From Gammaproteobacteria bacterium HGW-Gammaproteobacteria-3 (GTDB lineage: Bacteria; Pseudomonadota; Gammaproteobacteria; Methylococcales; Methylomonadaceae), in assembly GCA_002843155.1 (NCBI GenBank), contig PGZD01000023.1:1-55377 (forward strand): 55,377 bases of DNA. Direction: 5' to 3'. How positions within the stretch are numbered: the stretch's first letter is position 1; the number at the start of each line of letters is the position of its first letter. Position numbers and translations under genes: made by a program. Under the pieces are notes generated by a model, which made no database searches, was not told the origin of the DNA, and worked only from the letters and a program-made list of their open reading frames with translations. Positions 18,216 through 27,404 of this stretch are shown piece after piece.

Positions 18216-18293
18216 GTTTAAAAAATCAAAAAACGCTGACTTTGTCTGATGACAGCGCTTTTCGATCAGGTTTTGATAAAAAACTACTAGCCA

Positions 18294-18321
18294 TTGAGCT
18301 TTGTAGGCAAAAGGCTATAAT
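18294..18321 (+). promoter_or_regulatory. Sigma70-type promoter for cytochrome c4
   Basis: TTGAGC (18294-18299) and a consensus TATAAT (18316-18321) are 16 bases apart, about 70 bases before the ATG at 18393. Confidence 0.6.
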
Positions 18322-18392
18322 TTCAAAGTACACGACAAGGCGTCTGAAGATTGTACGCTTAGTATTTCGCAACCTTACCTCGGGAGACTACC

Positions 18393-18950
18393 ATGAGAAT
18401 CACTAAAAGTTTGATCGTCATACTATCCTGTTTTTTGGCGTTACCGGCAACGGCGGCGGACATTAAGGCGGGTGAACAAAAAGCTCAGGCTTGTACAGCC
18501 TGCCACGGCCCACAAGGTAACAGCGGCAATGGCCAGTTCCCCAGTCTGGCCGGGCAACAGGCACTGTATCTGGAAGCCCAAATCAAGGCGTTTAAAGAAG
18601 GCGCGCGCAAAAACCCGATGATGGGCGCTATAGCGGCCGGCTTAAACGATGAAGACATCGATAATCTGGCAGCTTATTACGCAAGCCAAAAACCCAAAAG
18701 CGCCGGTGGCGATCAGAAACTGGCGCAACAAGGTGCGGCTAAATTCAATATGTGCATGGGTTGTCACGGCTCTTCGGCCGAAGGTCGCGGCGTATTTCCA
18801 AGACTGGCCGGTCAGCAGCCTGACTATATTGTAAAACAGCTAAAAGACTTTAAGGCGGGTACCCGCAAAGGCGGGCCCATGTCCGCCATGGCCGCGAACT
18901 TGTCCGATGACGATATAAAAGCACTGGCGGCTTATTTGGGCTCGTTATAG
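18393..18950 (+). CDS. Cytochrome c4, di-haem
   Basis: A periplasmic electron carrier of 185 aa. A signal peptide (ending about residue 21, ATAADI) is followed by two class I cytochrome c domains. Haem-binding motifs are CTACH (34-38) and CMGCH (121-125), with candidate distal methionines in NPMMGA and GGPMSAMA. This tandem layout is that of cytochrome c4, which in other bacteria passes electrons from the bc1 complex to terminal oxidases. A GGGAGA ribosome site precedes the ATG, and a TTGAGC/TATAAT promoter lies 70 bases upstream. The GGDEF/EAL gene follows 43 bases downstream and may be co-transcribed. Confidence 0.92.
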   Translation: MRITKSLIVILSCFLALPATAADIKAGEQKAQACTACHGPQGNSGNGQFPSLAGQQALYLEAQIKAFKEGARKNPMMGAIAAGLNDEDIDNLAAYYASQKPKSAGGDQKLAQQGAAKFNMCMGCHGSSAEGRGVFPRLAGQQPDYIVKQLKDFKAGTRKGGPMSAMAANLSDDDIKALAAYLGSL

Positions 18951-18993
18951 CCTCTTCGCTTACGTTTCAGCTTACAGGATAATATTCAATAAA

Positions 18994-21768
18994 GTGCGCC
19001 TATTTATTTTATTTTTTATGGTGTTTTTTTCGGTGCAAACGACTTCAGCAGTCGATAGCAAACGAAACAAACAGGACAAGACCAGCCAGGCTTGGCAATT
19101 ATCCGCTGATGAACGGGCTTGGCTCAAGGCGCATAAAGAAATCAGGATGGCTTTCGACGGTACCTTTCCGCCTTACAGCTTTATCGATCAAAGCGGTAAG
19201 ATTCAAGGCATTGCAGTAGAAATTGTCGCATTACTGGGTCAGCATTTGGGAATCGAATTCGAAACGCATCAATATGATAACTGGAATACCCTTTATAAAG
19301 CCGCAGCCGCCAAAAAAGTGGATGCGGTTGCTACCATGGTCAATCGGCCCGAACGTCAGGAGTGGTTTAATTTTACGCCGCCTTATCTGACTAAATCGCT
19401 CGTTATCATTACGCGCAAGGATAACTCCGTTATTAAAAACCGCTCTGATATTGTGGGAAAAACCGTTGCGTTGACCAAAAATCATCGTTACACGGATCGT
19501 GTACTTGAAGAGTTTCCGACCATTACACCTTATTTTGTCGAGTCTTTTGCCGATGGCCTTAAAGCTGTGCAAATTGGCGATGCCGCTGTCGCCATTACTT
19601 TTGCCGGTTCCGGCCATTTTTTGATTCAGCAACAGGCGCTGAAAGATTTGAAAATAGCCGCTTTTTTCGATCATAACAGCTCTAACGAAAGTATCGCCGT
19701 GCGCAAAGACTGGCCAAAATTGGCCTCTATTTTGCAAAAAGGGTTGGCGTCGATAAGCGAGGAAGAAAAACGGAAAATTTACGACAAATGGGTTCCGAAG
19801 CTTGCAGCGCCCATTGATTATGACTTGATTAGCAAGATAGCCGCAGCATTTGTGTCGATACTGTTATTGTTGTTGGCATGGCTTATCCAGATGCGCCGAC
19901 AAAATCGAAAAATTCAGCAATCCAGGAATGCGGCGCGGCAAGCCGTCAAAAATCTTCAGGACTTGCAATGCGAGTTGGAAACCCAGGTTTTGCAAAGAAC
20001 CTCTGAACTCAAAATCAGCGAACAAAAGTTCCGCAGTCTGGTCGAAAACCTGCGCGATGAATATTTCTTTTATCGCCATGACCCGTATGGCAAATTGACC
20101 TATGTCAGCCCATCGGTAACCAATATAACCGGTTATAGTATCGAAGAGTTTCTAAGCTCTCATCGTGATTTTTTAACGGATAATCCGGTCAATCGCGACA
20201 TAGACAAGCACACATTGCTGAGCATTCAGGGCGAACCACAAAGCTCGTACGAAATTCAAATCTATGACAGAAATGGCCGTGTCCGCTGGCTTGAAGTTCT
20301 GGAGACACCGGTTTATGACGAAAACAAAAACTGTTTGGGGATTGACGGCATTGCTCATGATATTACCGAGCGTAAGGAAACCCATGAATTATTGACCACG
20401 CTGTCTTATTACGATGAATTGACCGGTCTGGCCAATCGGCGCTTGTTTATCGACCGGCTCCAGCAAGCGCTCAATCTGGCGCATCGCAATAAATGGCCGC
20501 TGGCGGTTTTCTATCTGGATCTGGATCGATTCAAAGCCGTCAATGACAGCATGGGTCATGTCGCAGGTGATGAAATCCTGAAAGAGACGGCTAGAAGGCT
20601 CCAGGCTATTCTGCGCGATTCCGATGTCGCCGCACGCATGGGCGGCGATGAATTCGTACTGCTGCTACCGGAAACGGATGCCGATGCGGCGGCGCTGGTC
20701 GTGCAAAAATTGCTCAAAACGCTGAAACTGCCCTATCATATCGATGAAAAAATGCTGGCTCTGGGTACTAGCATAGGCATTGCTGTCTACCCGCAAAACG
20801 GCAGCGATGCGGAAATGCTGATTAATCATGCCGATACTGCGATGTATACCGCAAAAAGAAATAAGTCGGGTTTTTCTTTTTATAACGATAGTATGCAGCT
20901 TACCGACATCAGTCAGACTCAACTCGAACAGGATCTCATTTTATTTGTTAACCAGTTTTTGCGGGCTGATGCCGTGCAAACGCCAGAGACCGCCACAGCA
21001 AAAAATAAAAATCAATTCTCGCTGTATTATCAAAGCCAACACGGTGTGAACGGTGCTGAAATCACGGGTTTTGAAGCCTTGCTGCGTTGGCTGCATCCAC
21101 TTCAGGGCCTGATCGCCCCGGCGCAATTCATTCCCTTGGCCGAACAGGCCGGCGTCATTCAGACTCTCAACGATTGGGTGGTAAAACAAGCTTGTTTACA
21201 GGCTTTGTCATGGAATAAAAACAGTATCCGACCCAAGCGAATCAGCGTCAATCTGTCCGGGTTTCAGTTGGCGCAAAAAGATTTGGTTGAACATATTATG
21301 CGCATTATTGGCGAAACAGGCGCCTTGCCTGAATGGTTGACTATAGAAATCTCGGAAAATGCCGTTTTGAATAATTTTAAGACGGCGCTTGCTGTAATCA
21401 GGTCACTGCAACAAGCGGGCCTTAGCGTTGCGCTGGACAATTTCGGCATCTCATTCCGGGAACGGGACAAATTAAAACGCATCCCGGCTGATTTAATCAA
21501 AATAGATCAATCCTTGATTCGTCATTTGCCCGATAATGTTGAATATGCGGCGCGAGTCGCTTCAATTATCGCCATTGCCCAGGGGCAAGGTAAATCGGTG
21601 CTTGCCGTGGGTGTCGAAACGCAAGAGCAAGTAGATTTCCTGAAAGATAAAGGTTGCGACAGCGTACAAGGTTTTTTATTCAGCAAACCCTTGCCGCCTG
21701 AAGAGTCGGAAACCTTTTTAAAAAACCTGTCCTGGTTTTTAAACGAGCAGTCGCAGGATAAGGCTTAA
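18994..21768 (+). CDS. Periplasmic-sensing GGDEF/EAL protein (SBP-PAS-GGDEF-degenerate EAL)
   Basis: A 924-aa membrane sensor starting at GTG. A signal segment (residues 1-19) is followed by a solute-binding family 3 domain (about 40-265), a membrane helix (about 275-297) and a coiled coil (300-345). Then come a PAS domain (345-460), GGDEF (465-625) and EAL (655-905). The cyclase motif GGDEF is intact (550-554) with an RxxD inhibitory site just before it (RDSD). The phosphodiesterase domain keeps EAL (694-696), but the usual DDFGTGYSS is replaced by DNFGISFRE and AEGVET by AVGVET, so catalysis is probably lost. I infer a c-di-GMP synthase controlled by a periplasmic small ligand, with EAL acting as a sensor or scaffold. 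It follows cytochrome c4. Confidence 0.88.
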   Translation: MRLFILFFMVFFSVQTTSAVDSKRNKQDKTSQAWQLSADERAWLKAHKEIRMAFDGTFPPYSFIDQSGKIQGIAVEIVALLGQHLGIEFETHQYDNWNTLYKAAAAKKVDAVATMVNRPERQEWFNFTPPYLTKSLVIITRKDNSVIKNRSDIVGKTVALTKNHRYTDRVLEEFPTITPYFVESFADGLKAVQIGDAAVAITFAGSGHFLIQQQALKDLKIAAFFDHNSSNESIAVRKDWPKLASILQKGLASISEEEKRKIYDKWVPKLAAPIDYDLISKIAAAFVSILLLLLAWLIQMRRQNRKIQQSRNAARQAVKNLQDLQCELETQVLQRTSELKISEQKFRSLVENLRDEYFFYRHDPYGKLTYVSPSVTNITGYSIEEFLSSHRDFLTDNPVNRDIDKHTLLSIQGEPQSSYEIQIYDRNGRVRWLEVLETPVYDENKNCLGIDGIAHDITERKETHELLTTLSYYDELTGLANRRLFIDRLQQALNLAHRNKWPLAVFYLDLDRFKAVNDSMGHVAGDEILKETARRLQAILRDSDVAARMGGDEFVLLLPETDADAAALVVQKLLKTLKLPYHIDEKMLALGTSIGIAVYPQNGSDAEMLINHADTAMYTAKRNKSGFSFYNDSMQLTDISQTQLEQDLILFVNQFLRADAVQTPETATAKNKNQFSLYYQSQHGVNGAEITGFEALLRWLHPLQGLIAPAQFIPLAEQAGVIQTLNDWVVKQACLQALSWNKNSIRPKRISVNLSGFQLAQKDLVEHIMRIIGETGALPEWLTIEISENAVLNNFKTALAVIRSLQQAGLSVALDNFGISFRERDKLKRIPADLIKIDQSLIRHLPDNVEYAARVASIIAIAQGQGKSVLAVGVETQEQVDFLKDKGCDSVQGFLFSKPLPPEESETFLKNLSWFLNEQSQDKA

Positions 21769-21781
21769 ATGTTACCCATGC

Positions 21782-23056
21782 TCACTCGATAACAGCCATG
21801 CCTCCCATATAAGAGCGCAGTACTTCCGGCACATGAATGCGTCCTTGCTCATCCTGGTAATTTTCCATGATTGCGATCAAGGTTCTCCCGGCAGCCAGCC
21901 CCGAACCGTTTAGGGTATGCACCAGTTCAGGCTTGCCGGTTTCGGGATTACGCCAACGGGCTTGTAATCTTCGCGCCTGAAAATCCTTGAAATTGCTGCA
22001 CGATGAAATTTCACGGTAGCAATTCTGGCCTGGCAGCCAGACTTCCAGGTCATAGGTTTTGGCCGATGAAAAACCGGTATCGCCCGCGCACAGCAAGACT
22101 TTTCGATAAGGCAGTTGCAGTAATTTCAGAATGTTTTCAGCATGTGCGGTCAAAGCTTCATGGGCGGCAGCCGAGTCTTCCGGCTTGACGATTTGCACCA
22201 GCTCGACTTTCTCAAACTGATGCTGGCGGATCATGCCTTTGACATCTTTGCCGTAGGCTCCGGCCTCACTACGGAAACAGGGCGTATGACAAACAAACTT
22301 CAACGGCAGGTACTGGGCATCGATAATTTCATCCCGAACGATATTGGTAACCGGCACCTCGGCCGTCGGAATCAGATAAAAAGCCGGATCGTTATCGACT
22401 TTAAACAAATCTTTTTCAAATTTGGGTAATTGTCCGGTGCCGCGCAAACTGCCGGCATTGGCCAGATAGGGTACATAGGTTTCACTATAGCCATGCTCGT
22501 TGCCATGGGTATCGAGCATAAACTGGATGATGGCGCGTTGCAGTCGCGCCAGAGGCCCTTGCAACACGACAAAACGGGCGCTGGCTATTTTAGCGCCCAA
22601 TTCAAAATTCATGCCTTTAACTTTAGCGCCCAATTCGACATGATCTTTGGGATTGAAGTCAAATTGCGGCAACTCGCCCCAGCGGCTTATTTCCGGATTA
22701 TCCGCTTCACTACGGCCATCAGGTACCGACTCATCGAGAATATTCGGTAGCCCTTCCATTAATTCGGTCATTTTAAATTGAATGCCGGACAAAACGGTTT
22801 CGGCTTCTTTTAATTGCTCGCCCAAATCCTGAACTTGATCCAGCAACGGTTGAATGTCTTCATTTTGGGCTTTGGCTTGGCCGATGGCTTTAGATCGGCT
22901 GTTACGTTCATTTTGCAAGGCTTGCGTTTTGACCTGGATGTCCTTGCGTAAAGTTTCCAGCTCGGAATAATAGGCCGCATCAAAGTCAAAAGCGCGCCGT
23001 GCTAATTGCTGTCCAATGAAATCAAGATCGGTTCTGAATAAACGCGGGTCTAACAT
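21782..23056 (-). CDS. serS: Seryl-tRNA synthetase
   Basis: This 424-aa class II synthetase charges tRNA-Ser. It has the N-terminal long coiled-coil arm (about residues 28-105), then the catalytic core with motif 2 ([21 protein letters not shown]) and motif 3 ([19 protein letters not shown]), at the standard length. It starts [14 protein letters not shown] as usual. It lies downstream of orn-crcB-DUF190 on the same strand with a 63-bp gap. Confidence 0.97.
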   Translation of the reverse strand: MLDPRLFRTDLDFIGQQLARRAFDFDAAYYSELETLRKDIQVKTQALQNERNSRSKAIGQAKAQNEDIQPLLDQVQDLGEQLKEAETVLSGIQFKMTELMEGLPNILDESVPDGRSEADNPEISRWGELPQFDFNPKDHVELGAKVKGMNFELGAKIASARFVVLQGPLARLQRAIIQFMLDTHGNEHGYSETYVPYLANAGSLRGTGQLPKFEKDLFKVDNDPAFYLIPTAEVPVTNIVRDEIIDAQYLPLKFVCHTPCFRSEAGAYGKDVKGMIRQHQFEKVELVQIVKPEDSAAAHEALTAHAENILKLLQLPYRKVLLCAGDTGFSSAKTYDLEVWLPGQNCYREISSCSNFKDFQARRLQARWRNPETGKPELVHTLNGSGLAAGRTLIAIMENYQDEQGRIHVPEVLRSYMGGMAVIE

Positions 23057-23119
23057 GGTGAATTTATAACCTTCTTATAAAAACGCATCACTTTAAAAAG
23101 CAACGCCGTTGAAAAAAAA

Positions 23120-23437
23120 TCAGGATGACGGTTCAGTATGCGCCGTTGCGAGCCAACTGACGATATGCGGTAAATCAAGGGTATTTTTCAGTGCATCGAT
23201 GGCTTTATTGATTTTCTCAGGGGTGTCATAAAATTCGATAATCAACGGCAATTCCAGAGACAGATTGAGCAGGGAAGAGGTATGCACTTCACGGTTGGCG
23301 CCAAACCCCGCGATGCCGCGAATCACGGTGACACCGGCAAGCTTTTCCTGATCGCGCAGGATAGTCAGTGCCTGATTCAGATAGTCGTGCCCTTCCAGAG
23401 CATAAACCCGGGCTATAGTAATGGTTTTGTCGCTCAT
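23120..23437 (-). CDS. DUF190 (PII-like) protein, CrcB partner
   Basis: A 105-aa soluble protein of the DUF190 family, which has a PII-like ferredoxin fold and is often encoded next to crcB. The family pattern is visible: ITIARVYALEGHDYLNQALTILRDQ, then GVTVIRGIAGFG, then LPLIIEFYDTPEKINKAI. Its start overlaps the crcB stop as ATGA, so the two are translationally coupled. A regulatory role for the fluoride channel is a guess from context. Confidence 0.85.
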   Translation of the reverse strand: MSDKTITIARVYALEGHDYLNQALTILRDQEKLAGVTVIRGIAGFGANREVHTSSLLNLSLELPLIIEFYDTPEKINKAIDALKNTLDLPHIVSWLATAHTEPSS

Positions 23438-24141
23438 ATTTGTTTACCTGTCAAGAGGCCCAGCCACAAGGCAACACCGCAAATGCCCGCATTAGTCACA
23501 AACACGCCCAGCATGGCATAGCTGTTGAAATGGCTCCAATGGCCGTCTTCGATTAAATATAAAATCAAATACAGACTGGAGAGGGTGATAAAAAACCCGC
23601 TGGCGATAACCATGATAGCGGCTTTATATTCGAGTGAAAGCTCGATTTTATCAACCAATATCGAAACGATGATGCCGATTAAAAAAGCCCCCAATAGATT
23701 GACGACCACCAGGGCATAGGGAAAAGTCCAACCCATCCAGCGAACCACGCCGCCCGAATAAAACATCAGCGAACGCCCGGACAGCAAGCCCAGCCATACC
23801 GCAACAAGACAGACGAACAGGCTGACACCGGCGTTCAACGCGGCCTTGCTCCAATTGCCTTGCTCGATCAAATAAACCGTTTCCAGCGAAAACGTCGAGA
23901 AGGTGGTCAGCGAACCTAAAAAACCGACCAGGATAGCGGCGCGGTATTCAAGCGTGATGGCAATCCGCTGCAATACCAAGGCTTCGACCAGCAAGCCCAT
24001 GGCAAACGAGCCGATGACGTTGACCACGAGGGTTCCGTAAGGAAAGCCACGCCCCAGCCAGTGGTACACGCCGTTTGAAAGCAAAAACCGCAATACGGCG
24101 CCAAAAGACCCGCCCAAAGCAACGGCAAGCAACTGGCTCAT
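23434..24141 (-). CDS. crcB: Double-length CrcB/Fluc fluoride channel (two fused halves)
   Basis: A membrane protein of 235 aa, about twice the usual CrcB length. The N-terminal half (1-125) has all four helices and the family motifs: GGxxGAxxRF (10-19), NVIGSF with pore Asn41, and TTFSTF (79-84) supplying the two pore phenylalanines. The C-terminal half (126-235) repeats helices 2-4 (FPYALVVVNLLGAF, LEYKAAIMV, YLIEDGHW), but helix 1 is reduced to the vestige SGGVVRW. TTFSTF has become ITLSSL, although Asn148 remains. Normal Flucs are antiparallel homodimers that expel fluoride. Here the seven-helix count would make the two halves antiparallel within one chain. It sits between orn and a coupled DUF190 gene. 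No fluoride riboswitch was recognised. Confidence 0.9.
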   Translation of the reverse strand: MSQLLAVALGGSFGAVLRFLLSNGVYHWLGRGFPYGTLVVNVIGSFAMGLLVEALVLQRIAITLEYRAAILVGFLGSLTTFSTFSLETVYLIEQGNWSKAALNAGVSLFVCLVAVWLGLLSGRSLMFYSGGVVRWMGWTFPYALVVVNLLGAFLIGIIVSILVDKIELSLEYKAAIMVIASGFFITLSSLYLILYLIEDGHWSHFNSYAMLGVFVTNAGICGVALWLGLLTGKQI

Positions 24142-24150
24142 GGTTAATCG

Positions 24151-24696
24151 TCAATACTTGATAAAATGCTCGCGGTAATAGCGCAACTCCTCGATGGATT
24201 CGATAATATCATCCAGGGCGCGATGCGCTTCCTTTTTGCTGAAGCCGTCTTTCACGCTTGGTGCCCAGCGCGCGGCCAGCTCTTTCAGCGTAGACACGTC
24301 GAGATTACGGTAATGAAAAAAAGCTTCCAGTTTTTTCATCGAGCGATAAAGAAAGCGCCGATCCTGACCGATACTGTTGCCGCACATCGGCGAGCTGTTG
24401 ACAGGAACCCATTGCTTGAGAAATTCCAGCGTTTGCCGCTCCGCTTCGGCGTCATCGACAGTCGAAGCCAAAACTCTTTCGATCAGGCCGGATTGGCCGT
24501 GATGGCTCTGGTTCCACTCATCCATGGCCGCCAATACCGCAGGATCACGCCGTATCGCCAGTACCGGCCCTTGCGCCAGAATATTCAGGTACTGATCGGT
24601 CACTATCGTCGCTATTTCGAGAATGACATCGGTATCGGGATCAAGACCGGTCATTTCCAGGTCGAGCCAGACAAGATGCGTTGAATCCTGTGCCAT
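24151..24696 (-). CDS. orn: Oligoribonuclease
   Basis: A 181-aa DEDDh 3'-5' exoribonuclease that degrades 2-5 nt RNAs and pGpG, the breakdown product of c-di-GMP. It has the ExoI motif [22 protein letters not shown], a central [14 protein letters not shown] block, and the closing [17 protein letters not shown] with catalytic His and Asp. Length and ends match the family. It is the first gene of the run orn-crcB-DUF190-serS (crcB starts 9 bases later). The pGpG role links it functionally, not by position, to the two c-di-GMP proteins in the window. Confidence 0.97.
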   Translation of the reverse strand: MAQDSTHLVWLDLEMTGLDPDTDVILEIATIVTDQYLNILAQGPVLAIRRDPAVLAAMDEWNQSHHGQSGLIERVLASTVDDAEAERQTLEFLKQWVPVNSSPMCGNSIGQDRRFLYRSMKKLEAFFHYRNLDVSTLKELAARWAPSVKDGFSKKEAHRALDDIIESIEELRYYREHFIKY

Positions 24697-24785
24697 TAAA
24701 TGCCGCCAAAGTTTGAATAAATTGGCGCTTAGTGTAGCATTGGCTAATCTGTATCGCCAATGCTTAAGTCCGGATGTTTTTATCG

Positions 24786-26036
24786 ATGAATACCTTTACT
24801 TTAATCTTCCTCATTGCTTTGATTATTTCCTATGCGCTGCAATTCTGGCTGGGGATGCGGCAATCGTCTTATGTCATGAAACACCGGGACAAAGTGCCTG
24901 ATGCGTTCAAAGACAAGGTCTCCCTGTCCGCCCATCAAAAAGCCGCCGACTACACGCTTGAAAAAGGCAAACTGAGTAAAATTGACGGCTTTGTCAGTGT
25001 GTTGTTGCTGTTATTATTAACGCTCGGCGGCGGCATCGGCTATGCTTTTAAATTTTGGGCGGGGCTGCAACTGTCGCCGCTGATGACCGGCATTGCCGCC
25101 ATCGCCAGTGTGTTTCTGGTGATGACCTTGATCGAGCTGCCTACCCATGTTTATCAAACCTTCGTCATTGAAGAAAAATACGGCTTCAATAAAAGCACCG
25201 TGCAGCAATTTGTCAAAGACCAGCTCTTGCAACTCGGCTTGATGGTTGCGCTGGGCTTGCCGATACTGGCATTGATTCTCTGGGTTATGGATAGTATCGG
25301 CAGCCTCTGGTGGCTTTGGGCCTGGGGCATCCTGATGACGTTTTCCCTGCTGATGAGCTGGTTGTTTCCAACCGTCATCGCTCCGTTATTCAACAAATTC
25401 ACGCCTATGGCGGAAGGCTCTTTAAAAGACCGGATTCAAGGTTTGCTGGCGCGTTGCGGTTTCAGCAGCCAGGGTATTTTCATCATGGACGGTTCCAAAC
25501 GCTCGGGCCATGGCAATGCCTATTTCACGGGGCTTGGCAATAACAAACGCATCGTATTTTTCGATACTTTAGTCAACTCGCTGGACGATGAAGAACTGGA
25601 AGCGGTATTGGCGCATGAACTGGGCCATTTCAAACGCAAACACGTTATCAAGATGCTGATCGCCAGCTCAGTCATGAGTCTGATCAGTCTTGCGATTCTG
25701 GGTTGGTTGATTAACGAACCTTGGTTTTTCAGCGGTTTGGGCGTTGATCAACCATCCAATGCCGCCGCTTTAGTGTTGTTTTTGTTGGTTTCTCCGGTTT
25801 TCACACCGTTCATGCAGCCTATCAGTGCTTATTTTCAACGCCAATTCGAATTCGAAGCCGATGATTTTGCCGCTGATAACGCCAAAGCCGACAAAATGAT
25901 CAGCGGCCTGGTCAAGCTTTACGAAGAAAACGCCAGCACATTAACGCCGGACCCCTTGTATTCGGCCTTCCACTACAGCCATCCACCGGCCGCGATCCGC
26001 ATCGCCCATTTACAAAACAAAATCCAGCCGGCTTGA
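24786..26036 (+). CDS. M48 family membrane metalloprotease (Ste24/CAAX protease-like)
   Basis: An integral-membrane zinc protease of about 416 aa. It has hydrophobic helices at the N-terminus ([21 protein letters not shown]) and in the middle. The zinc motif HELGH lies in [12 protein letters not shown] (near residue 277), with the third ligand region FEFEADDFA after two further helices. The order matches M48A Ste24-type proteases; bacterial substrates are unknown. The start is taken at ATG 24786 (MNTFTLIF); ATG 24774 in the same frame is possible. The stop overlaps the rsgA start, and the orn gene is divergent. Confidence 0.9.
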   Translation: MNTFTLIFLIALIISYALQFWLGMRQSSYVMKHRDKVPDAFKDKVSLSAHQKAADYTLEKGKLSKIDGFVSVLLLLLLTLGGGIGYAFKFWAGLQLSPLMTGIAAIASVFLVMTLIELPTHVYQTFVIEEKYGFNKSTVQQFVKDQLLQLGLMVALGLPILALILWVMDSIGSLWWLWAWGILMTFSLLMSWLFPTVIAPLFNKFTPMAEGSLKDRIQGLLARCGFSSQGIFIMDGSKRSGHGNAYFTGLGNNKRIVFFDTLVNSLDDEELEAVLAHELGHFKRKHVIKMLIASSVMSLISLAILGWLINEPWFFSGLGVDQPSNAAALVLFLLVSPVFTPFMQPISAYFQRQFEFEADDFAADNAKADKMISGLVKLYEENASTLTPDPLYSAFHYSHPPAAIRIAHLQNKIQPA

Positions 26037-26920
26037 AGGCGCAACAGCTTGAAGGGCTGGTAATTGCTCATTTGGGGCAGGGCATTGCGGTCGAGAGCGA
26101 AGGCCGCATTGTCCTGTGTCAAACCCGGCGCAAACTGGACACACCCGCCGTCGGCGATAAAGTGCTCTGGCAACTGTGCGCGCCGGAGCAAGGCCGCATC
26201 GAAGCCATACTGCCCCGGCGCTCGTTATTGACGCGCCCGTCCAGAAACGGAAAAATCAGGCCGGTTGCCGCCAATATCGACACCGTATTCGTGGTGTTTG
26301 CCCTGGAACCGTATTGTGATTTTTTATTGATCGATCAATATCTGGCGGTCTGCGAAAACAGAGGCATCGAAGCCAGGCTCATCTATAACAAAGTTGATCT
26401 GGAGCAAGCGGAAAGCCTGGATAATGAACTGACCGTTTATCAGGCGTTGGGTTATAGTATTTACCGTGTCAGCGCCGTCACCGAGGGCGGATTGGGCTCG
26501 CTTAAGCAGATATTGAAAAATCAAAGCAGCCTCCTGACCGGGCAATCGGGTGTCGGCAAGTCGTCGTTGACCAATGCCCTCATCCCCGATAAAGACCTGA
26601 AAACCAATACGCTATCGGCCATGACCAAACACGGCCGCCACACCACCACGGCCGCCACGCTTTATCATCTGCCTGAAGGGGGGGATCTGATCGACAGCCC
26701 CGGCGTCGCCATTTTCGGCCTGGCCAACCTGAGCGAGCGGGAACTGGCCCATGGTTTCAGGGAATTTCAGCCCTTGCTCGGCCACTGCCGGTTCAATGAT
26801 TGCCGACATGTCAAGGATAAAAGCTGCGCGGTCAGGGCGGCTGCGGAAAACAACGAAATTTCGATGAACCGCTATCAGCGCTTTTTAAAACTGCGCGAAA
26901 AAATGCCGCTATTGTACTGA
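26033..26920 (+). CDS. rsgA: RsgA, small-subunit-dependent ribosome-assembly GTPase
   Basis: A 295-aa circularly permuted GTPase that checks late 30S maturation. It has an N-terminal OB domain, then the G4-like NKVDL (119-123), the P-loop GQSGVGKSS (170-178), the G3 region DSPG, and a C-terminal zinc module (CRFNDCRHVKDKSC). It begins at a TTG overlapping the protease stop (TTGA), so it is probably translationally coupled. It is shorter than E. coli RsgA (350 aa) because the N-terminal extension is missing, which is common in the family. Confidence 0.95.
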   Translation: MKAQQLEGLVIAHLGQGIAVESEGRIVLCQTRRKLDTPAVGDKVLWQLCAPEQGRIEAILPRRSLLTRPSRNGKIRPVAANIDTVFVVFALEPYCDFLLIDQYLAVCENRGIEARLIYNKVDLEQAESLDNELTVYQALGYSIYRVSAVTEGGLGSLKQILKNQSSLLTGQSGVGKSSLTNALIPDKDLKTNTLSAMTKHGRHTTTAATLYHLPEGGDLIDSPGVAIFGLANLSERELAHGFREFQPLLGHCRFNDCRHVKDKSCAVRAAAENNEISMNRYQRFLKLREKMPLLY

Positions 26921-26945
26921 TTTTTGTTAGGCTTATGAGGGTGTT

Positions 26946-27284
26946 TTAGCCCGGCGGCCAGTGCAGTTGCCGACCGCCCAAAATATGCAGGTGCAAATGA
27001 TATACTTCCTGACCGCCATGGCGCTTGCAATTGAAGACGGTTCGGTAACCGTTTTCGCTCAAGCCTTCCTCGCGCGCCAATCGTGCCGCTGTCAGCAGCA
27101 AATGTCCGGCCAATTCGGCATCATCCAGCTCATCCAGGGTCGCGACATGGGTTTTCGGAATGACAAGAATATGTACCGGCGCCTGCGGATTGATGTCCCG
27201 GAAAGCCAGCACCTTGTTGTCCTCATAAACCGTATCCGGCTTGATTACACCTGCCGCCATTTTACAAAACAAACAATCAGTCAT
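26946..27284 (-). CDS. HIT family (HINT-like) purine nucleotide hydrolase
   Basis: A 112-aa histidine-triad protein. It begins DCLFCKMAAG and ends with the catalytic HLHLHILGG triad followed by RQLHWPPG. HINT proteins hydrolyse nucleoside phosphoramidates. The start is set at ATG 27284, preceded by GGAG at good spacing; an ATG at 27311 would add nine residues that belong to another frame's gene end. A 24-codon ORF lies just upstream and its stop is four bases before this ATG. Confidence 0.93.
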   Translation of the reverse strand: MTDCLFCKMAAGVIKPDTVYEDNKVLAFRDINPQAPVHILVIPKTHVATLDELDDAELAGHLLLTAARLAREEGLSENGYRTVFNCKRHGGQEVYHLHLHILGGRQLHWPPG

Positions 27285-27288
27285 CGTC

Positions 27289-27363
27289 TTATCTCCGGGA
27301 GTTTGTTCCATCGATCAATTCGAGGTACGCCGCATCCGCTTGGGGATCGAATTCAATTTTCAT
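27289..27363 (-). CDS. 24-codon ORF resembling the start of a DUF2283 protein
   Basis: Read leftward from ATG 27363 it encodes MKIEFDPQADAAYLELIDG followed by TNSRR and a TAA. The opening closely resembles DUF2283 proteins (typically about 65 aa: MKxxYDPEADAxYI...), but only the first strand pair remains. A good ribosome site (GAGGT) precedes it, and its stop falls four bases before the HIT gene start. It is either a truncated gene that now works as a leader ORF for the HIT gene, or a relic. Confidence 0.45.
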   Translation of the reverse strand: MKIEFDPQADAAYLELIDGTNSRR

Positions 27364-27404
27364 AAGTCTTTTACCTCGCTTTGATTCTGTTGATCGGGTA
27401 TTCA

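Noticed and set aside
18212-18406. 64-codon frame between cti and cytochrome c4
   Set aside because: It runs across the cytochrome c4 promoter and ribosome site, overlaps the cytochrome start, and has no family features.
24141-24773. Fluoride riboswitch upstream of crcB or orn
   Set aside because: crcB starts 9 bases after orn and no fluoride-riboswitch-like fold or conserved core could be recognised in the short leader before orn.
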